Assembly (NCBI GenBank): GCA_964404285.1
Contig: CAYOJK010000005.1
Coordinates: 122,471-186,470, forward strand
Direction: 5' to 3'
Source of the DNA: JBASEY01 sp964404285
GTDB taxonomy: Bacteria; CSSED10-310
Length of the DNA: 64,000 nt
Position numbers and translations under genes: made by a program. The notes under the pieces are model-generated. The model saw only the letters and a list, made by a program, of their open reading frames with translations, was not told the origin of the DNA and made no database searches. Positions 1 to 8,720 of the stretch are shown here, piece after piece (within the stretch, counting starts at the first letter, position 1; every line of letters begins with the position of its first letter).

Positions 1-503
1 TAAATATCCGGCCAGAATACATTGGAAGGGATTGCGGCACTGAAATTTGAAGCGCCTGAAACAACATACAACTCGTTGATTTGAGCTTTCGCGGCAATTT
101 CCAGTGTCCATTCACCCATTAGATTACACGTGTTGCCGATAAAAGCACATGAAACATGTGGAGAAGCGCTGTTTTCCGGGTCAGGCACAGGCATGCTGAC
201 ACTAGTCCCTGAAATTTCATAACCCCTGGAAAGTCCCCAATAATAAGGAGCCTGAGAACCACTATAAATTTGACCCAGCCAGACCGGTAAACCGGAATAA
301 TCGGAAAACTGTTCATTGGCATCTGGATTTGCGGCAACAATATCAGGAATACCATCGGTATCGAGATCAGCGACAGCAATACTCTTCCACTGACTATGGT
401 TTATAGGACTTACCATGTCTATCCATTGAGTATCAGCAAAAACATTTAGATTGAAGACAAGCAAGAAAGATAATAGATATAATAAACGTAAATTGTGCTT
501 CAT
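1..503 (-). CDS. Secreted FG-GAP/VCBS repeat protein, C-terminus beyond the window
   Basis: The frame is open from an ATG at 503 down to the first base of the window, so about 167 N-terminal residues are present and the rest is missing. A good ribosome site (AAGGAG) lies eight bases upstream. The protein starts with a signal peptide (KHNLRLLYLLSFLLVFNLN, then VFA before the mature part). At about residues 45-57 it has one FG-GAP/VCBS-type calcium loop, AVADLDTDGIPDIVAANPD. Proteins of this type are exported beta-propellers, usually at the cell surface, binding or displaying rather than catalysing. The same repeat type occurs in the ASPIC/UnbV protein at 37-39 kb, but the two are not close copies. 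The function beyond surface exposure is unknown. Confidence 0.75.
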   Translation of the reverse strand, partial: MKHNLRLLYLLSFLLVFNLNVFADTQWIDMVSPINHSQWKSIAVADLDTDGIPDIVAANPDANEQFSDYSGLPVWLGQIYSGSQAPYYWGLSRGYEISGTSVSMPVPDPENSASPHVSCAFIGNTCNLMGEWTLEIAAKAQINELYVVSGASNFSAAIPSNVFWPDI

Positions 504-735
504 TATATTTTCTCCTTATTAGTAAAGACGATCTAATCGACATAAATTATAACTTTATTTTTGCTAATCTGTCAACGGATTTGACTGTCGGACTAGATGA
601 TCAACAAATTTTTTAATAGCGTTTAACCTGCTTGTTTGGTTAAACAATTCTATTGATAACTTAGAATTTTATTATAAAAATCAATGAGAGTGTTAAGAGA
701 TTAAGCAACAACTTTCACTTTATAATTATTTTTTA

Positions 736-808
736 TGGGCCATGAAGGAATCGAACCTTCAACCTTCGGATTAAGAGTCCGCTGCTCTGCCGGTTGAGCT
801 AATGGCCC
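736..808 (-). tRNA. tRNA-Lys (anticodon CTT)
   Basis: Read on the minus strand, the acceptor arms GGGCCAT (808-802) and ATGGCCC (743-737) pair perfectly and the discriminator is A at 736. The D stem is GCTC/GAGC, the anticodon loop is CTCTTAA, giving anticodon CTT (decodes AAG), and the T arm is GAAGG-TTCGATT-CCTTC. The outermost anticodon-stem pair is a G-A mismatch. CCA is not encoded. Confidence 0.93.
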
Positions 809-902
809 GACATCCATGAAACTCTAATTAGCGATTAGCAACATGTCAATTAAAAAATAATTCCTTTTTATGCTGAGGAAACCATGCTAATTTATCACTG
901 AG

Positions 903-2111
903 ATGAATGAAATCCAATTAACACAGATATTTAATTTTTTGATAGTTGCCGGTGAATTATCAGGTGATCTATTAAGCGCTGCTCTTGTGCGATCTATACG
1001 TAAGATTCTACCAAATTCTATTTTTCAAGGTATTGGCGGCTCGGCAATGCAGGCTGAAGGAGTGGATTTATGGCAGAGAGTCGATGACCTCGGTATAACA
1101 GGAATAACTGAAGTAGCCTTCAAAATTCCTCGCATTCTGAGTGTAATGAACCAAATTGTGAGCAGGGTAAAAGAACAAAAACCTATCGCGGCTATTCTTG
1201 TCGATTATCCGGATTTTAATCTACGGCTTGCCAAAAAACTGAAAAAACTCCATATACCCGTTCTTTATTATGTCAGCCCACAAATGTGGGCATGGCGAAG
1301 CGGCCGGGTAAAAGCGGTTCAAAAATATGTGGATCAAATGATGGTGTTGTTTGCATTTGAAGAAGAGTGGTATCGTCATCGTGGAGTCCAAGCGCAATTT
1401 GTCGGACATCCGGTTTTAAATCGAATCAACCCCGTCCCTGAAAGAAGCGTATGTAGACAAAAACTGGGTTTTACCGATTCTGATTTTATCTTGGCTTTGC
1501 TCCCCGGCAGTAGATACAATGAAATTCATCGTGTTTTACCACTTTTTCTTGAAGCCCGGCAAAAATTGATAAAAACGTATCCGTTTCGACCGGATAACCC
1601 GAAAAATTTTAAAACAATTATCGCTTTGGCTGACACAATATCTGAGCAGAAGCTGCCTGTTGTTTTATCACAAGAAGACATCACGATAAAAATAATCAAA
1701 AACGATACGCTCAATGTATTGAAAAGCGCTGATTTCGCATGGGTTACCTCCGGTACAGCAGCTCTGGAAACTGCTTTGCTGCAAATTCCTCATATCGTTG
1801 TCTATCAATCAAGTTACCTTTCATATCTGCTCGCTAAAATACTGATCCATGTCAAATATATTAGTTTCACAAATCTAATATTAAATAAACAAGCAATACC
1901 TGAATTGATTCAAAAAGATTTCTCTGGTGATCGCTTAATGACCGAAACTCGGCGTATTCTGGAAAACAAGGATGTTTTGCTGGAAATGACACAAAACCTA
2001 GCTCAACTTCGAATGCAATTCGGATCTTTCGATGCATCTGATAAAGCAGCTGAAACTACGGTAAATTTTATTATCACAAAAATTCTGAAAAAAAGTGAAC
2101 ACGACCGATGA
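903..2111 (+). CDS. lpxB: Lipid-A-disaccharide synthase
   Basis: LpxB (GT19) joins UDP-2,3-diacylglucosamine to lipid X to form the tetraacyl disaccharide of lipid A at the inner face of the inner membrane. The 402-residue length is normal. Visible family motifs are AGELSGD near residue 18, GIGG near 43, the YVSPQMWAW block near 125, LPGSR near 200 and TSGTAALE near 283. It opens a long plus-strand operon, and its stop overlaps the next start as ATGA (2108-2111). The gene order lpxB-waaA-lpxK puts three consecutive or linked lipid A/Kdo steps together. lpxA, lpxC and lpxD are not in the window. Confidence 0.96.
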   Translation: MNEIQLTQIFNFLIVAGELSGDLLSAALVRSIRKILPNSIFQGIGGSAMQAEGVDLWQRVDDLGITGITEVAFKIPRILSVMNQIVSRVKEQKPIAAILVDYPDFNLRLAKKLKKLHIPVLYYVSPQMWAWRSGRVKAVQKYVDQMMVLFAFEEEWYRHRGVQAQFVGHPVLNRINPVPERSVCRQKLGFTDSDFILALLPGSRYNEIHRVLPLFLEARQKLIKTYPFRPDNPKNFKTIIALADTISEQKLPVVLSQEDITIKIIKNDTLNVLKSADFAWVTSGTAALETALLQIPHIVVYQSSYLSYLLAKILIHVKYISFTNLILNKQAIPELIQKDFSGDRLMTETRRILENKDVLLEMTQNLAQLRMQFGSFDASDKAAETTVNFIITKILKKSEHDR

Positions 2112-3454
2112 TTCAATTTGCCTATACCCTTACCCTGATCGTTTTATTGCCATTGATAGTGCCTTGGTATCTCTACCAGATTTTGTATCATGGCAAATAT
2201 AAACGAGGTTTTTTTGAACGTATCGGATTGATTTCCAAACAAATATACAGCGAATCCGAGTTGAGAATCTGGATACATGCAGCAAGTGTTGGTGAAGTGT
2301 TGGCAGCAGAGCCGATTATTAAAGAAATTAATCGACAGATACCATCGGTTAGGTTTTATTTGACTACTAATACCGATACGGGGTTTAAGACCGCCCAAAA
2401 ACAGTTCGATTGCTTAGACGCTGTATTCCAAACTCCTTTTGACCTACCCTGGATTGTCAATCGATTTATATCAGCTATCGATCCATCGTTACTCATCTTA
2501 ATGGAAACGGAAATTTGGCCGAATATGATCACCATGTGTTATAAACGAGATATTCCGATCGTCATAGCCAATGGCCGAATCTCCGATTGTTCATTTCCGC
2601 GATACCTGAAGCTGAAATGGTTTATCAAACCCGTGCTATCTCGTATAAACACGTTTATTATGCAAAGTTCACGGGATGCTGATAGAATTATAGCTTTGGG
2701 AGCACAAGAAACGACGGTTATCAACGCAGGGAATGTTAAATATGATAGGGAAAAACCCGAACTGACTCAGTCAATGGTTTTGTCATGTATGAAAACCTTG
2801 AATTGGCTCAACCCTTCAAGAGTTTTTGTCGCCGGAAGCACTCATCTAGACGAGGAAAAAATAATCTGTGAGGCTTTCAAGAGAATCTCAAAGCAACTGC
2901 CCGAATACAAAATGATACTTGCGCCCCGACATGTAAATCGAGCTGATGAAGCTTGTGATCTGGTGCGAAAAGCTGGATTGAAACCTCTTCTAAGTTCAGC
3001 TTGTGAGCGAACAGATCAGATTTCGACAGAGGAATATCAGGTTCTTGTGCTGGATGTTATGGGTGAGCTTTTCCAGGCGTATTCAGCAGGATCGATCTCG
3101 TTTGTCGGAGGAAGCTTGCAGCCGATAGGAGGCCATAATGTGCTGGAGCCGGCTGCATTGGGAAAACCTGTGCTATTTGGACCCTATACGGCTAATTTCG
3201 CCGATGCTGTCAATCAACTCCTCACTCATAATGCAGGTCGATGTGTGAAATCATCACAGGAGCTTGCTGAAACGATTATGGAACTCTCTTTGAACCCTAA
3301 CCTAACAACACAAATCGGAGAAAAGGCATTGGCAGTTGTCGAAGCTAACCGAGGCGCTGTTAAAAGACATTTAATGCATATTCTTAGGTTAGTGCATTCG
3401 TTAAATCTGGATCGAATAGAAGATCAAAGCGAAAATGGAGAGATAATACCGTGA
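2108..3454 (+). CDS. waaA: 3-deoxy-D-manno-octulosonic acid (Kdo) transferase
   Basis: WaaA/KdtA (GT30) transfers Kdo from CMP-Kdo to lipid IV-A. The protein (448 residues) starts with a membrane anchor (about residues 3-22), then has the family motif HAASVGEV near residue 57, whose Glu is the catalytic base in characterised members. The C-terminal GT-B half shows AGSTH, LAPRH, VGGSLQPIGGHN and EPAALGKPV. It overlaps lpxB by four bases and lpxK by four bases (GTGA). Its substrate would be made by KdsB at 18.5-19.2 kb. Whether it adds one, two or more Kdo residues cannot be read from sequence. Confidence 0.95.
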   Translation: MIQFAYTLTLIVLLPLIVPWYLYQILYHGKYKRGFFERIGLISKQIYSESELRIWIHAASVGEVLAAEPIIKEINRQIPSVRFYLTTNTDTGFKTAQKQFDCLDAVFQTPFDLPWIVNRFISAIDPSLLILMETEIWPNMITMCYKRDIPIVIANGRISDCSFPRYLKLKWFIKPVLSRINTFIMQSSRDADRIIALGAQETTVINAGNVKYDREKPELTQSMVLSCMKTLNWLNPSRVFVAGSTHLDEEKIICEAFKRISKQLPEYKMILAPRHVNRADEACDLVRKAGLKPLLSSACERTDQISTEEYQVLVLDVMGELFQAYSAGSISFVGGSLQPIGGHNVLEPAALGKPVLFGPYTANFADAVNQLLTHNAGRCVKSSQELAETIMELSLNPNLTTQIGEKALAVVEANRGAVKRHLMHILRLVHSLNLDRIEDQSENGEIIP

Positions 3455-4497
3455 CAGCGGTGACAAATGTTTTGCCGCTACGATGCTCAAAAACCATCAG
3501 CTCTGTATATTCTCTCGCGATAAAATCTCGCAACTGGATGTACGATAAATCTTTTTTCAAAACAACCAGTGTTACAAAACCGGTAATCAGTGTTGGAAAC
3601 GTGACTGTAGGAGGAACAGGGAAAACTCCTATGGTAATAAAAATAGCAGATTCAATCCTTAAATCAGGCTTTCAACCCGCTATTCTCAGCCGAGGTTATG
3701 GCGGCATCAAAGGCCGGTATCCAGAAAGGGTGCCGGAAAATGCAGATTTTAAAGAATATGGTGATGAAGCCACTTTGATGGCCCGCATATTGATAAAAAC
3801 ACCTATCGTTATTTCTCGAGACCGCCTAAAAGGCGCTCACTGGATTATTGACCAAAACAACATCGATTGTTTGCTACTGGATGATGGTTTTCAACATCGA
3901 CGACTTGCACGTGATTGCAATATCGTTATGCTGGATTCGCGATTTCCCTTTACACAAGATAAATTACTGCCTCTTGGGAGACTTCGTGAATCTATTGACG
4001 GGCTAAAGAGAGCGGATATCATCGTGTTTTCGCATACTGATATCTCAGCGCCATCAACAGAGGATCTGGAATGGCTGTATAGCCGAATGGATCCACATTC
4101 GATATTTCTATCAGGCCATATTCCTGTCGGCATTCGTTACGTATGGACCAACCAAAAGATATCTTTGTCGGATAACAATTTGTGTATCGCACTGATTTCC
4201 TCGATAGGTTCTCCGTCAGGCTTCAAACGTACGGCTGAGAAAATCGGACTGAATGTTCAGTATGAAAAACCATTTCGTGATCACAAAGCTTTGACAAAAA
4301 ATGAATGGCTTTGTGAAATCGAAACCGCTAAAAAAATGGATTGCACCCACGTGGTAATAACAGCAAAGGATGAATCTCGTTATCCTAAAAATCTCGATGC
4401 TGCTTTACCTGTTTGTGTTTTAGATATGACCATTGAAATCGATAGGGAAGAAGAACTCATGTCTCAAGTCTTAAATGTCATCAAAAACAGGCGGTAA
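3451..4497 (+). CDS. lpxK: Tetraacyldisaccharide 4'-kinase
   Basis: LpxK phosphorylates the 4' position of the lipid A disaccharide with ATP at the inner membrane. The P-loop GGTGKTP is at about residues 52-58 and is followed by the family blocks SRGYGG, GDEA and DDGFQHR. The N-terminal region has a short amphipathic stretch rather than a strong membrane helix. The start is GTG, overlapping the waaA stop as GTGA, which indicates translational coupling. The length of 348 residues is normal. In the biochemical order LpxK acts before WaaA, so gene order and pathway order differ. Confidence 0.95.
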   Translation: MTAVTNVLPLRCSKTISSVYSLAIKSRNWMYDKSFFKTTSVTKPVISVGNVTVGGTGKTPMVIKIADSILKSGFQPAILSRGYGGIKGRYPERVPENADFKEYGDEATLMARILIKTPIVISRDRLKGAHWIIDQNNIDCLLLDDGFQHRRLARDCNIVMLDSRFPFTQDKLLPLGRLRESIDGLKRADIIVFSHTDISAPSTEDLEWLYSRMDPHSIFLSGHIPVGIRYVWTNQKISLSDNNLCIALISSIGSPSGFKRTAEKIGLNVQYEKPFRDHKALTKNEWLCEIETAKKMDCTHVVITAKDESRYPKNLDAALPVCVLDMTIEIDREEELMSQVLNVIKNRR

Positions 4498-5419
4498 CGT
4501 GAAAAAAAGATGGTCAACTATCCTTGATACGTTAATAGCACTTCCCATATTGATGATTTTTTATGTGTTTAATATGTTGCCTGAGGTTGTGATCCATCGA
4601 TTTTACATGTTTGTAGGATCGATGCTTAGGCGCTTACGTATTAGATACAAGGTTGTGGATAATAATCTCCAAATAGCCTTTCCTGAGATGTCGAAACAGC
4701 AGAGACAAAGGTTAATAAGAAAAATATATATCAATTTCGGCCGGCTGCAGGGGGAGTGGCTTACGATTCGGAAAGACACCCAGGCCTTTGCCAAAAAGGT
4801 TAAATGCGTTGGTGTTGAGAATTTCCAAACCGCGTTACAAAAGGGTAAGGGAGTCATTGTCTGTTCAGCTCATTTTGGACACTGGGAGATTCTGGCTTTA
4901 GCAGTGGCTATTCATGGTAAAGCCCCTTTGAAAATCGTTAGGAATAGGCTGAAAAATCAACGAATGGATAGGTGGTTTACCCAAATACATGCCGACATGG
5001 GTTTTGGCGAAATTATGCGACATCAAGCAGCTCGACGTATTTTTCGGCATTTAAAAGAAAATGAAATTATTGGGATGCTGGTTGATCAAAACGGACGTAG
5101 TGGAGGCATTTGGTTACCTTTTTTCAACCGACCGACGTCTTTTTATAGGGGGCCGGGACAGATTGCTTCAAAAACAGGCTGTGCGGTTATCATAGCATTT
5201 TGTTATCCACAGAAGGATGGAACTTGGGAAGTTCACTTTTCGAAGCTAACGCGTGAATTGACGGGAGATGTCGAGGAGGATACTCGGATAGTAATGGGAA
5301 CGTTTGCGAATCAGTTGGAGAAGGCAATCGTCCAATACCCTGACTGGTATTTCTGGTTTCATCGGCGATGGAAGACAAAAGTCCCTGAAGCAATTCAAAA
5401 CCAATGGAAAGGACAATGA
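4475..5419 (+). CDS. lpxL: Lipid A biosynthesis acyltransferase, LpxL/HtrB family (copy 1)
   Basis: Members of this family add a secondary acyl chain to Kdo-lipid A. The 314-residue protein has an N-terminal hydrophobic segment (about residues 15-45) and the catalytic H-x4-E box as AHFGHWE near residue 129, followed by the conserved VDQN block near 205. The ATG at 4475 overlaps lpxK by 23 bases and lacks a ribosome site. A GTG at 4499 just after the lpxK stop has AGGCGG in front and may be the real start. A second, clearly different family member lies at 15.9-16.9 kb. Which of them acts first (LpxL-like) or second (LpxM-like) cannot be decided, so the symbol is tentative. Confidence 0.9.
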   Translation: MSSKTGGNVKKRWSTILDTLIALPILMIFYVFNMLPEVVIHRFYMFVGSMLRRLRIRYKVVDNNLQIAFPEMSKQQRQRLIRKIYINFGRLQGEWLTIRKDTQAFAKKVKCVGVENFQTALQKGKGVIVCSAHFGHWEILALAVAIHGKAPLKIVRNRLKNQRMDRWFTQIHADMGFGEIMRHQAARRIFRHLKENEIIGMLVDQNGRSGGIWLPFFNRPTSFYRGPGQIASKTGCAVIIAFCYPQKDGTWEVHFSKLTRELTGDVEEDTRIVMGTFANQLEKAIVQYPDWYFWFHRRWKTKVPEAIQNQWKGQ

Positions 5420-6459
5420 ACTCAGTAATAAAAGAAGGCAGTCGAGTTCTGGTTCGGATGCCTAATTGGATTGGTGATGCGGTAATGGCAACTGCAGCTT
5501 TGGAGATGCTTCATGTCAATCGCCCTGATTTAAAGTTAGTTGTTTTGCTGAAGCCCTGGGTACGAGATATCATCAAGAATCATCCTGCGGTATCGGAAAT
5601 GATTGAGTATGCGCCTGGACGATTTCCAGGTCGGATTCAATCGTTTTACAGGATGGTAAAGCAAATCAGATCACAAGACTATTCAGCTGCAGTTCTTTTT
5701 CAGTCTAATTTTGAATCCGCTTTATTGGCTTTTGCTGGTGGAATACCCATTCGGATCGGTCGGCCGAATGATTTGAGACGTTTTTTATTGAATCACCCTG
5801 TTTTGTTATCCAAGGAAATCCTTCAACATCATCATGTAGAACAATATCTTGCTATTTCACAGTATGTTGTCGGAGCGCCAAATTCTAATTACCGCCCACA
5901 GGTTTTTCCAACAAATCAAGATAGAGAAGCAGCAATTGCTTTTATCCAGGAATTGCCTAGCGGTGGTCCGATACTTCCGATTGCTGCGGGAGCAGCTTTT
6001 GGGTCTGCGAAATGTTGGCCGACCAATCTTGTCGCTGATTTCTTGGATGCAGCCGTCCGAAAATGGAATGCTCGGGTCGTTTTTCTTGGTGGAAAACAAG
6101 AGAAAATCAGTAGCAACGAAATATTGGCGCGTGCATCAGAAAAAGGATTTAGCATGGTTCAGAAATATCCCATTATGGCGCAAGCAGCGCTTATCGAAAA
6201 AGCGGGAATATGTGTGTCCAATGACTCAGGGTTGATGCATGTTGCAGCAGCATTGAAATCAGTTGTGACTATTGCTCTTTTTGGGCCGACAAATCCATTA
6301 TTTACAAGACCTTATGGAGACCATCATATCGTGTTACATCACAAAGTTGATTGCTGGCCTTGTAAACATCGAATTTGTCCGACAGACCATCGCTGTATGA
6401 CAAGTATTTCAGTTGAAGAAGTGTTAGGTGCGGTTGAAACGGCGCTGTGTAAACGGTAA
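5416..6459 (+). CDS. waaF: ADP-heptose:LPS heptosyltransferase (GT9, WaaF-like)
   Basis: This GT9 enzyme transfers L-glycero-D-manno-heptose to the inner LPS core. It shows the N-terminal block RMPNWIGDAVMA, typical of heptosyltransferase II, and the nucleotide-sugar block SNDSGLMHVAAA with FGPTNP following. C-terminal cysteines (DCWPCKHRICP) are common in WaaF. I chose the ATG at 5416 because it forms an ATGA overlap with the upstream stop and follows GGAAAGGA; another ATG 12 bases upstream lacks this. That gives 347 residues, the normal length. The heptose donor would come from the pathway that includes HldE1 at 19.2-20.3 kb. Confidence 0.92.
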   Translation: MNSVIKEGSRVLVRMPNWIGDAVMATAALEMLHVNRPDLKLVVLLKPWVRDIIKNHPAVSEMIEYAPGRFPGRIQSFYRMVKQIRSQDYSAAVLFQSNFESALLAFAGGIPIRIGRPNDLRRFLLNHPVLLSKEILQHHHVEQYLAISQYVVGAPNSNYRPQVFPTNQDREAAIAFIQELPSGGPILPIAAGAAFGSAKCWPTNLVADFLDAAVRKWNARVVFLGGKQEKISSNEILARASEKGFSMVQKYPIMAQAALIEKAGICVSNDSGLMHVAAALKSVVTIALFGPTNPLFTRPYGDHHIVLHHKVDCWPCKHRICPTDHRCMTSISVEEVLGAVETALCKR

Positions 6460-6515
6460 AACAATGGAACTGGCCGGGAATAGATATTTTAAATCCAGAT
6501 CAATACCCGGGTTAA

Positions 6516-7568
6516 ATGAAAGGAATCGCAGTGTTCGGGCTCTACATCGACAAGGACTCTAAAATTAAATCCTATATTTTGAAGTTGTCTTTTACGATAA
6601 TTGCCATGTGGTTTTTCGTAGGATTCGGTTTTGTAAGAGCTGAGTTTAGCTCTTTAGATATATCTGAGACGAGTCATTCTCATAATGAAAAAGATAGCCA
6701 GACAGTTTCTGTTGATGACAATCATAAAAACAGTGAGTTAGAACATTTAATGGAAGAATATCACAGTACCCCTATGGAACAGATAAATGTTGATGAGGAT
6801 ACATTTGATATGCCGGTATTCATGGAAGAGAATCCTTTTTTTACCTGGAAAGATATTCATCATCGTGAGGAAAACCCTATTTTTACTGAAGGGGAGACTT
6901 TGACATACAAGGTATCATGGATGGGGATAAACGCTGGTACATTGACAATGAAGCTGGACGTGCAAACAGACTATAACGGAAAAGCGGTTTATCAAGTTAC
7001 TGTTACCGGTGAAACAAACAAAACATTCTCTACCTTTTTCAAAGTTAGAGATGTTTTCACAAGTGTCATGGATCCAGAAACGTTCAATTCTATTTATTAC
7101 AGTAAGAATGTTCGGGAAGGAAAATATAGAAAATTTCAAGAAACTCGTTACGATCAAGAGCAACGGAAGGCATGGACAGGGGAACATCAACATGATTTAC
7201 CGCCTAACAGCAAAGATCCTATAGCATGCGTTTATGCCATGCGGAGATTTAAACCGGGCGATAACACTGTAGTCCGTATGAACAGTAATTCTGAAGGCAA
7301 AAGCAACTATCCAGTTGAAATAACCTTTTCATCGACCACACCCATTTCACTGGCGGATAAGATCAATCGGCAAGTTTTGAAAGGCAAACCACTCCCGACG
7401 TGGGAAGGGAGAATGTTTGAGAAAAGGCGTAGTGAAGTTGTATTCTGGGTATCGGATGAGGCGATTGCAGTGCCATTGAAGCTGCAAATCAAAGTTCGAA
7501 TCGGCTCATTACATGCCGATTTGATCAGCCGCTCAGGTCCGGGCTGGAAATTGAATCTGGAGAAATAA
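6516..7568 (+). CDS. DUF3108 domain protein with N-terminal membrane segment
   Basis: The C-terminal 230 residues carry the DUF3108 pattern: EGETLTYKVSWMGINAGTL near residue 127, then alternating strands as in a lipocalin-like barrel, and a conserved YAMRRF block. Proteins of this family are periplasmic and of unknown function, and are often found beside cell-envelope genes. The front has a hydrophobic stretch (about residues 23-42, FTIIAMWFFVGFGFV) that may be a signal anchor, followed by a low-complexity acidic region. A GTG at 6531 preceded by AAAGGA is an alternative start, as the ATG at 6516 has no clear ribosome site. It sits three bases before the next gene within the LPS operon, which suggests a role in envelope assembly. 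Confidence 0.8.
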   Translation: MKGIAVFGLYIDKDSKIKSYILKLSFTIIAMWFFVGFGFVRAEFSSLDISETSHSHNEKDSQTVSVDDNHKNSELEHLMEEYHSTPMEQINVDEDTFDMPVFMEENPFFTWKDIHHREENPIFTEGETLTYKVSWMGINAGTLTMKLDVQTDYNGKAVYQVTVTGETNKTFSTFFKVRDVFTSVMDPETFNSIYYSKNVREGKYRKFQETRYDQEQRKAWTGEHQHDLPPNSKDPIACVYAMRRFKPGDNTVVRMNSNSEGKSNYPVEITFSSTTPISLADKINRQVLKGKPLPTWEGRMFEKRRSEVVFWVSDEAIAVPLKLQIKVRIGSLHADLISRSGPGWKLNLEK

Positions 7569-7570
7569 AG

Positions 7571-8536
7571 ATGAAAATTGTGGTTACCGGTGTTGCAGGT
7601 TTTATCGGATCACATTTAGCGGAAAAAGCGTTGTCAGATAGGCATGATGTCATAGGAATCGATTGTTTTACTGATTATTATCCTCGGAAATACAAAGAGA
7701 AAAACCTTCGTATTTGTCGTGAAAATCAGCGCTTTAGTTTTTTTCCTATCAATATTGTAAATGAGGATCTTTTTTCCATCGTCAAAGATGCTGATGTTAT
7801 ATATCATCTTGCAGCACAAGCCGGCGTTAGGTCTAGCTGGGGTAGTCAGTTCAGCATATACTCGGACTATAATATTTTAGGCACTCAACGTATATTAGAA
7901 GCAGCTCGAGCGGCAAATGTTCAACGCCTTGTCTATGCGTCGTCTTCATCGGTATATGGTGATGTCGATGCCTTTCCTATGAGTGAATCTGTTTATCCTA
8001 AGCCGGTTTCACCATACGGCGTTAGTAAATTGGCCGGCGAAAACCTGTGCGTTCTGTATACGGCAAATTACGGCCTTTCAACGGTGTCTTTGCGTTATTT
8101 TACTGTTTACGGTCCGCGTCAACGGCCTGATATGGCATTCCACAAATTTATTCGTTCGGCATTAGAAAATAGACGTATAGTTGTTTATGGTGATGGTAAT
8201 CAAACACGTGATTTTACTTATGTAGCGGATGCCGTAGAAGCAACATACAATGCTGGAATAATTCCGGGACTTTCAGGGCAGATTTTAAATATCGGCGGAG
8301 GTTCCAGGATCAGTTTGAACAATGTGATCAGTGCAATAGAAGATCTGTTGGGCATCCCGTTGAAAATGCAGAAAGAAGGCGTTCAAAAAGGTGATGTGCG
8401 GCATACAGCCGCAGATATTTCGGCAGCAGCCGCTGCTATTGGGTACAGGCCGAAAACATCGTTGAAAGAAGGCTTGGCAAAAGAAATCAATTGGTTGAAG
8501 TCGATGATAAATGGAGGTTTACATGGCAATAGATAA
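7571..8536 (+). CDS. NAD-dependent sugar-nucleotide epimerase/dehydratase (SDR)
   Basis: An extended short-chain dehydrogenase/reductase of 321 residues. The Rossmann motif GVAGFIGSH lies at residues 7-15, the Ser/Thr site is in YASSSSVYG near residue 120, and the catalytic Tyr-Lys pair is YGVSK near 145. The block RYFTVYGPRQRPDMA resembles UDP-glucuronate or UDP-glucose/GlcNAc 4-epimerases more than dTDP-glucose dehydratases. The substrate cannot be fixed by sequence alone. It lies two bases after the DUF3108 gene and overlaps the Trm112-like gene by 14 bases. A role in making a sugar donor for the two GT4 enzymes downstream is a reasonable inference. Confidence 0.9.
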   Translation: MKIVVTGVAGFIGSHLAEKALSDRHDVIGIDCFTDYYPRKYKEKNLRICRENQRFSFFPINIVNEDLFSIVKDADVIYHLAAQAGVRSSWGSQFSIYSDYNILGTQRILEAARAANVQRLVYASSSSVYGDVDAFPMSESVYPKPVSPYGVSKLAGENLCVLYTANYGLSTVSLRYFTVYGPRQRPDMAFHKFIRSALENRRIVVYGDGNQTRDFTYVADAVEATYNAGIIPGLSGQILNIGGGSRISLNNVISAIEDLLGIPLKMQKEGVQKGDVRHTAADISAAAAAIGYRPKTSLKEGLAKEINWLKSMINGGLHGNR

Positions 8537-8720
8537 AGAACTGCTGGATATTCTTGTTTGTCCTGTATGTAAAGGGGAATTAAAACAAACGGAGAAAGAA
8601 GATGGTTTAATCTGCTATACCTGTGAATTGGTGTATCCGATAATCGAAGGTATACCCGTCATGATGAAGGATGAGGCGAAACAGTTGGATTCACCTAAGA
8701 AAAACCAAAACAATAAATGA
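8523..8720 (+). CDS. Trm112/YcaR-like small zinc-ribbon protein
   Basis: A 65-residue protein with four cysteines in two CxxC pairs (CPVCKGEL and CYTCELVYPI) and the ending IEGIPVMM, the hallmark of the Trm112p-like/UPF0434 (YcaR) family. E. coli ycaR lies between lpxK and kdsB, and here the gene is again within an LPS operon, so the association is conserved though its job is unknown. I chose the ATG at 8523 because GGAGG sits five bases upstream; an earlier ATG inside the epimerase gene has no such signal. Its stop overlaps the next start as ATGA. Confidence 0.88.
   Translation: MAIDKELLDILVCPVCKGELKQTEKEDGLICYTCELVYPIIEGIPVMMKDEAKQLDSPKKNQNNK

Noticed and set aside
5849..6235. 128-codon plus-strand frame inside the waaF-like gene
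   Set aside because: It lies wholly within a conserved GT9 gene in another frame, has no ribosome site and no protein-like motifs.
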